Of a stretch of 64,000 nt of DNA, positions 60,482-64,000 are shown one piece after another. How positions within the stretch are numbered: position 1 is the first letter of the stretch; the number at the start of each line of letters is the position of its first letter. The notes below the pieces were generated by a model. It was not told where the DNA came from and searched no databases. It saw only the letters and a list, made by a program, of their open reading frames with translations. The DNA is from Lepraria neglecta (lineage: Eukaryota > Ascomycota > Lecanoromycetes > Lecanorales > Stereocaulaceae), in the NCBI GenBank assembly GCA_033220425.1, contig CM065650.1:310001-374000 (forward strand), in the 5' to 3' direction. Both the position numbers and the translations under genes were made by a program.

Positions 60482-63432
60482 GCTGGGTTCACTAGGGTCT
60501 GGATTTTTATTTGGTAATATCATGCTGGCACATGATGGACTTGCGGGCGGCTTGAAGACTAGATAACGCGAATAGCGACTGAACTTCTGCACATGGAGTT
60601 TGTAAAGAGGTGAAGGTTATTAGATATCATAGACACTTAAGCATGTATAGAGGTCTACCGTCTATATCAAGAGAACGTGGAACCCGAAAAGGCCTGGCGT
60701 GCCAACACGGTCTCAGTTGTTTTACCTGTGGCGAGGAACAGAGATGACTGTAAATCACGGTCGAGCATGGCAGGCTCTACTATGTAGCCTACCAATCCAC
60801 CAGCGTTAATCGACGACCCGCTTAACATTGAAATGCTCTGGCCATCGGAACTTAAGGTAATGCGCGCTGTGCATGAGTGGGTAGTGATAGGAAGCCAACT
60901 CGACGGGAGCCAATTTTCGCGACAGGCAGCTTCCCTTACTCGACCACATGAGCAGACGATTTCCTTTAAAAGCAGACACATAGCTTGTTTCCGTCTCTGT
61001 AGAGCTGGTGATCCTCCCTGGCCAAATCTTATGTTGCATTTTAATCCAAGTTGGAAAGCATCTTTGCGGGAACGATGGGGTGCGCAGTGCAATTTGAGGA
61101 CGAAGAGCTTTGAGAACACATTTGTCAATGCAAGTTTTTACATCTATCGCCGCATAACTCCACATAGATGAACAAGTAAATGCAGAAAGGGGTAAGATAT
61201 CAGCGTGGATTGAGAAAGTATGCTAACGTACTCGAATAAGCAAGCAAACACAAAGACCTCCTAGCCGGTCACTCCCCAGCAGTATGCTAGAATGACATTG
61301 TCATTCATAACATGAAATATTCAAGGCTCTGTATGCAGTGTCTCCGGCTCTTCCTTGGCCTACCACCACATATTCGCTTGGGCAATCCTGATGCTACGAG
61401 CGATGCTTCTTCCTTCTTGCCCCCCTTATCACGCTGCTCCTATCCCCAAACCGGTTGCGTCTGAACTCGCACGAAAGAGTTGGGTATGGGTTCCTTCGAT
61501 AAGGAGTGTGCCGCACGAAGTCGAATGTCTCTTTCACTTGGTCCGGCTCTATGCTCAGACACGAATAGGGATCTTTGGCTGCAAGGATGATAGCGATGTC
61601 GTCGAAAGAGTAGTTCATGAGCCTAGCAACGATCAGATCCTCGAGTGACTCCGTGTCATGCATCAACAAGTCTATCTACTGGACTTGAACGTCCGCCATG
61701 GCGTATGATCTACCGGTTGGAATCTAGGCTGTGCTCGAGATAGGGATATGTTGTGTAGGTCCAAATTAGATTTGACACCACTTGAGAGCTGATAATGGTG
61801 TGATACGGATGTTCCGGAAGGGTAGAGATCCAGCTTTCAACGGCTGGATGGAGCTGTGACAACTACAATCTTCTTGATGGCTGATGGAGATGAGATTGAG
61901 GTCTTGCTCAGGGTTCCTGCTCGGGGATAAGGAAGACAATATTGGTTGTCTTTAGGAGCCGAGCGTCGATTATGAAGGTACTAATTGTTGGTGAAGTATG
62001 TCCTCAATCCGGCAAAAGCTAAGATCGATGTGATGGAACGGCGGTCTTCTGAACACACTCCTTCAAAGGTCCTTGCTAGAGATTCTTGATGATGATGGAG
62101 AAGGAAGAAGTTGCTAGGTCTCCATCAAGCACATCAATATATAGGGTTGCATTGTGATCCCTCCGCAAGTGTCGCTCTTCGTTTGAGTCTATGCCGAAGC
62201 TATCAGATGGCTGGGATGCCAATAATTGAATAAGCCAGTCATGTTGCCAACATGAGCAACCGCAGAAAAACAGCGTGACTCAGATCACCCTGGTAAAGCT
62301 GTGGAAAAGGACGAATCAAGGAGAACTTCAAAGTCATAGAGCGTGTCGCCCGTAGACATCAGAGTTTGGCGAGCTTCCGGGATATGCATTGGCTTAAGAG
62401 AGGGTTCCGAGAGGCAAACCTGGTACTGAAGCCAGAATTCTAGTCATCTAGAGCACAGCCCTGGTCATCTGAAAGACATTCATCACCGAAGAGCCTTTCA
62501 ACGAGACGTTGGACGGAGAAGAATTCGTGTTACATTATCCACCATGTTCGTCAGGCCCAAGGCGCTGCTAATGTACGCATATCAACGCTTGTCGCTGATT
62601 TGAAAGCAAAAGCGAAGCTAGTGACTCAGATGTGGAGTGGCGATTGGCTGCGTGTTTGCTATTTGAGGATTTTCCGATCATCCTCGTGATCTTAGATACC
62701 ACAACCCAACGCCAACAAGTCAGGCACTGGCCAGAGGTTCATCAAATAAGCCTTTTTTTGTGAAAGCTAGCTAGGCTTGTGTCTTAGCTTGCATGAATGT
62801 GTGACAACGAACGTAGAACAGGACACTTTTCAACAGATGCTATGTCAATTTGCCGCTTTCAGCATATCCGGGATCAAACCATCGTCAAGAGATTGAACCT
62901 ATCATCAGACATATCATCAATTGGCAAGAGCACAGCCTTTGCAATCCGCAGCTCATGCCAGGTTGGAAAGCAAAGATGTGGGCCATGTGTGGCGGCTCGA
63001 TCGAGTTGTATTCAAGGAAACAAGCCAAAGAGGACGGCAAGAAAGGCAGTAGCTACGTCAAAATCCGCAGTACTTGGCTCATCATCTTAGGCCTACCAGT
63101 AGTACGGCATCATCTCTCCTGTCTGTGGTGCCCAAGTCGGCTTGCTTAAAGGAGCGGCCGCCCATGCTTTGGCTTGCGAAAGGAGCTGGGGATTGCCGAC
63201 AGAAAGTAAAGCAGCAAGCCCATCGGTCGTAGCCACAGGTGGAAGATATGAACGCCCGTGGGCTAGGTGTGCACGTCATTCCGTCTATCACAAGGGTAGC
63301 TCGGATGCTCATATCGCTATTGTAATCGCCAGCTAGCAAGTCTGAAGCTGCTGGGTCTGGGTCCCCAAGCCAATATCGCTAAGCCATGTAGTACCACACC
63401 CTCCCTCGGCCTTCCACTTCAGGCTTCTTTCT
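60482..63432. other. Gene-poor stretch, 3 kb
   Basis: No convincing gene. The only candidate is a small minus-strand frame at 61394-61663, listed separately. Longer overlapping frames near 60667-61171 occur on both strands and look random. Confidence 0.45.
61394..61663 (-). CDS. Small hypothetical protein, uncertain
   Basis: 89 residues from the ATG at 61663. It begins MHDTESLEDLIVARLMNYSF and continues DDIAIILAAKDPYSCLSIEP, with protein-like periodicity. Upstream the frame continues to another ATG (reading MADVQVQ) but is cut by a TAG, so the gene may have been longer and lost its start, or the second ATG may be used. The C-terminal third is Arg-rich and less convincing, perhaps an unspliced intron. 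No family recognised. Confidence 0.3.
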   Translation of the reverse strand: MHDTESLEDLIVARLMNYSFDDIAIILAAKDPYSCLSIEPDQVKETFDFVRHTPYRRNPYPTLSCEFRRNRFGDRSSVIRGARRKKHRS

Positions 63433-63972
63433 CTAAACCGTGAACTTCGCCTTCGCCCTCGTGCTCCCGCTATGTGCACTCTCAGTGTGCCCACTGAACT
63501 CCACAACCTCCGCATCCTTCAGCTTCAGCACCTCCTTGAATTTCTGCCCCAGCCCCATCAGCACCTCCTTGCTCTTGTCCGCACTCCTTCCTTTGCCACC
63601 AGCGACATCTCCATCACCACTGCCAGGTATGACCTTCCCTGTAGTCTTGGTCCAAAGCCCTATACGGTAGAAGCCTTTGCGGACGTTCACCACCACACCC
63701 ATGACTTCGCCATCGTTGTCGTTCTCGAGAGTCTCGCCAATGGCAGCCAGCATGACGTGGAGCCAGAGCTCATCGATTGGGGCGCTTCGCTTGTCCTTGA
63801 ACTGGTAGCTCCATTTTCCTATATCAAGTTACTATTGTACAGGACGCTAAGAGGAAGGCACCGACATACCACCATGCTTGTTCTGAGGATCCTCCCACTC
63901 TGGCCTTACGCCTTTCTTGAACAAATGATAATCGGACTTCAGCGCGAGCTCTGATGTTGGAGTGATGTTGTT
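63433..63972 (-). CDS. eIF4E: Translation initiation factor eIF4E, 5' part beyond window
   Basis: Two exons seen (minus): 63870-63972 and 63433-63818, joined by a 51-nt intron; the upstream acceptor site at 63973-63974 (CTCGCAG) indicates more exons beyond 64000. It reads NNITPTSELALKSDYHLFKK, RPEWEDPQNKHGGKW, DELWLHVMLAAIGETLE and VVVNVRKGFYRIGLWTKTTG. Trp in PEWEDP is one of the two tryptophans that stack on the mRNA cap, and the Arg/Lys in NVRK contact its phosphates. A Gly/Ser/Lys insert follows (GSGDGDVAGGKGRS), then KFKEVLKLK and a short tail. Confidence 0.92.
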
Positions 63973-64000
63973 CTGCGAGAGTAGCGATGGTCAGTGCTGG

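Noticed and set aside
60667-61171. Overlapping open frames on both strands
   Set aside because: No family words, signal peptide or splice sites; open frames of this length are expected by chance in about 50% GC DNA.

Overview
The window is nuclear DNA from a filamentous ascomycete (Pezizomycotina; Dothideomycetes is my guess, from gene style only). The evidence is short spliceosomal introns (about 44-113 nt, GT..AG with CTAAC/CTGAC-like branch sites), fungus-specific families (HET, fungal rhodopsin-like, DUF3405, GFA, highly reducing PKS) and AT-rich repeats that look C-to-T mutated. Exon models below were built by hand from reading frames, splice consensus and family alignment from memory. 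For each multi-exon gene the exon phases sum to an intact frame.

Layout. Positions 1-2.9 kb are a decayed, AT-rich nest of repeats. A broken FAD-monooxygenase relic (about 3.0-3.5 kb) and an intact GFA-family gene (4.3-4.9 kb) follow. Positions 5.3-23.9 kb look like a secondary-metabolite cluster: a 3042-residue highly reducing PKS ending in a carnitine-acyltransferase-type domain (minus), an MFS efflux pump divergent from it (plus), a seven-helix fungal rhodopsin-like membrane protein (minus) and a three-domain A-T-R adenylating reductase (plus). A small secreted protein and a HET-domain gene, whose 5' end is tandemly duplicated, lie beyond. From 27.4 to 34.5 kb the genes are housekeeping: malonyl-CoA synthetase-like, homocitrate synthase, BolA, ribosomal protein uS5/RPS2. 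Positions 34.7-39.5 kb hold two decaying genes. Then come an SDR, a 723-bp inverted-repeat element with TA flanks, a DUF3405 glycosyltransferase-like gene, a TMEM184/Ost-alpha-like transporter, a probable Cys/Thr-rich protein, an F-box-like protein, a C2H2 zinc-finger protein, a gene-poor stretch, a secreted N-glycoprotein of unknown function, another gene-poor stretch, and the 3' part of an eIF4E gene at the right edge.

How the genes may work together. The PKS should build a reduced chain, and its C-terminal acyltransferase is expected to release it by transfer to a small acceptor. The A-T-R enzyme activates a free carboxylic acid and reduces it to aldehyde or alcohol, so it could either process the released polyketide acid or make the alcohol acceptor. 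The MFS pump would export the product. No Zn2Cys6 regulator, P450 or trans-acting ER is visible. The coexistence of a cAT-terminated PKS and an A-T-R reductase in one locus is the most interesting signal here.
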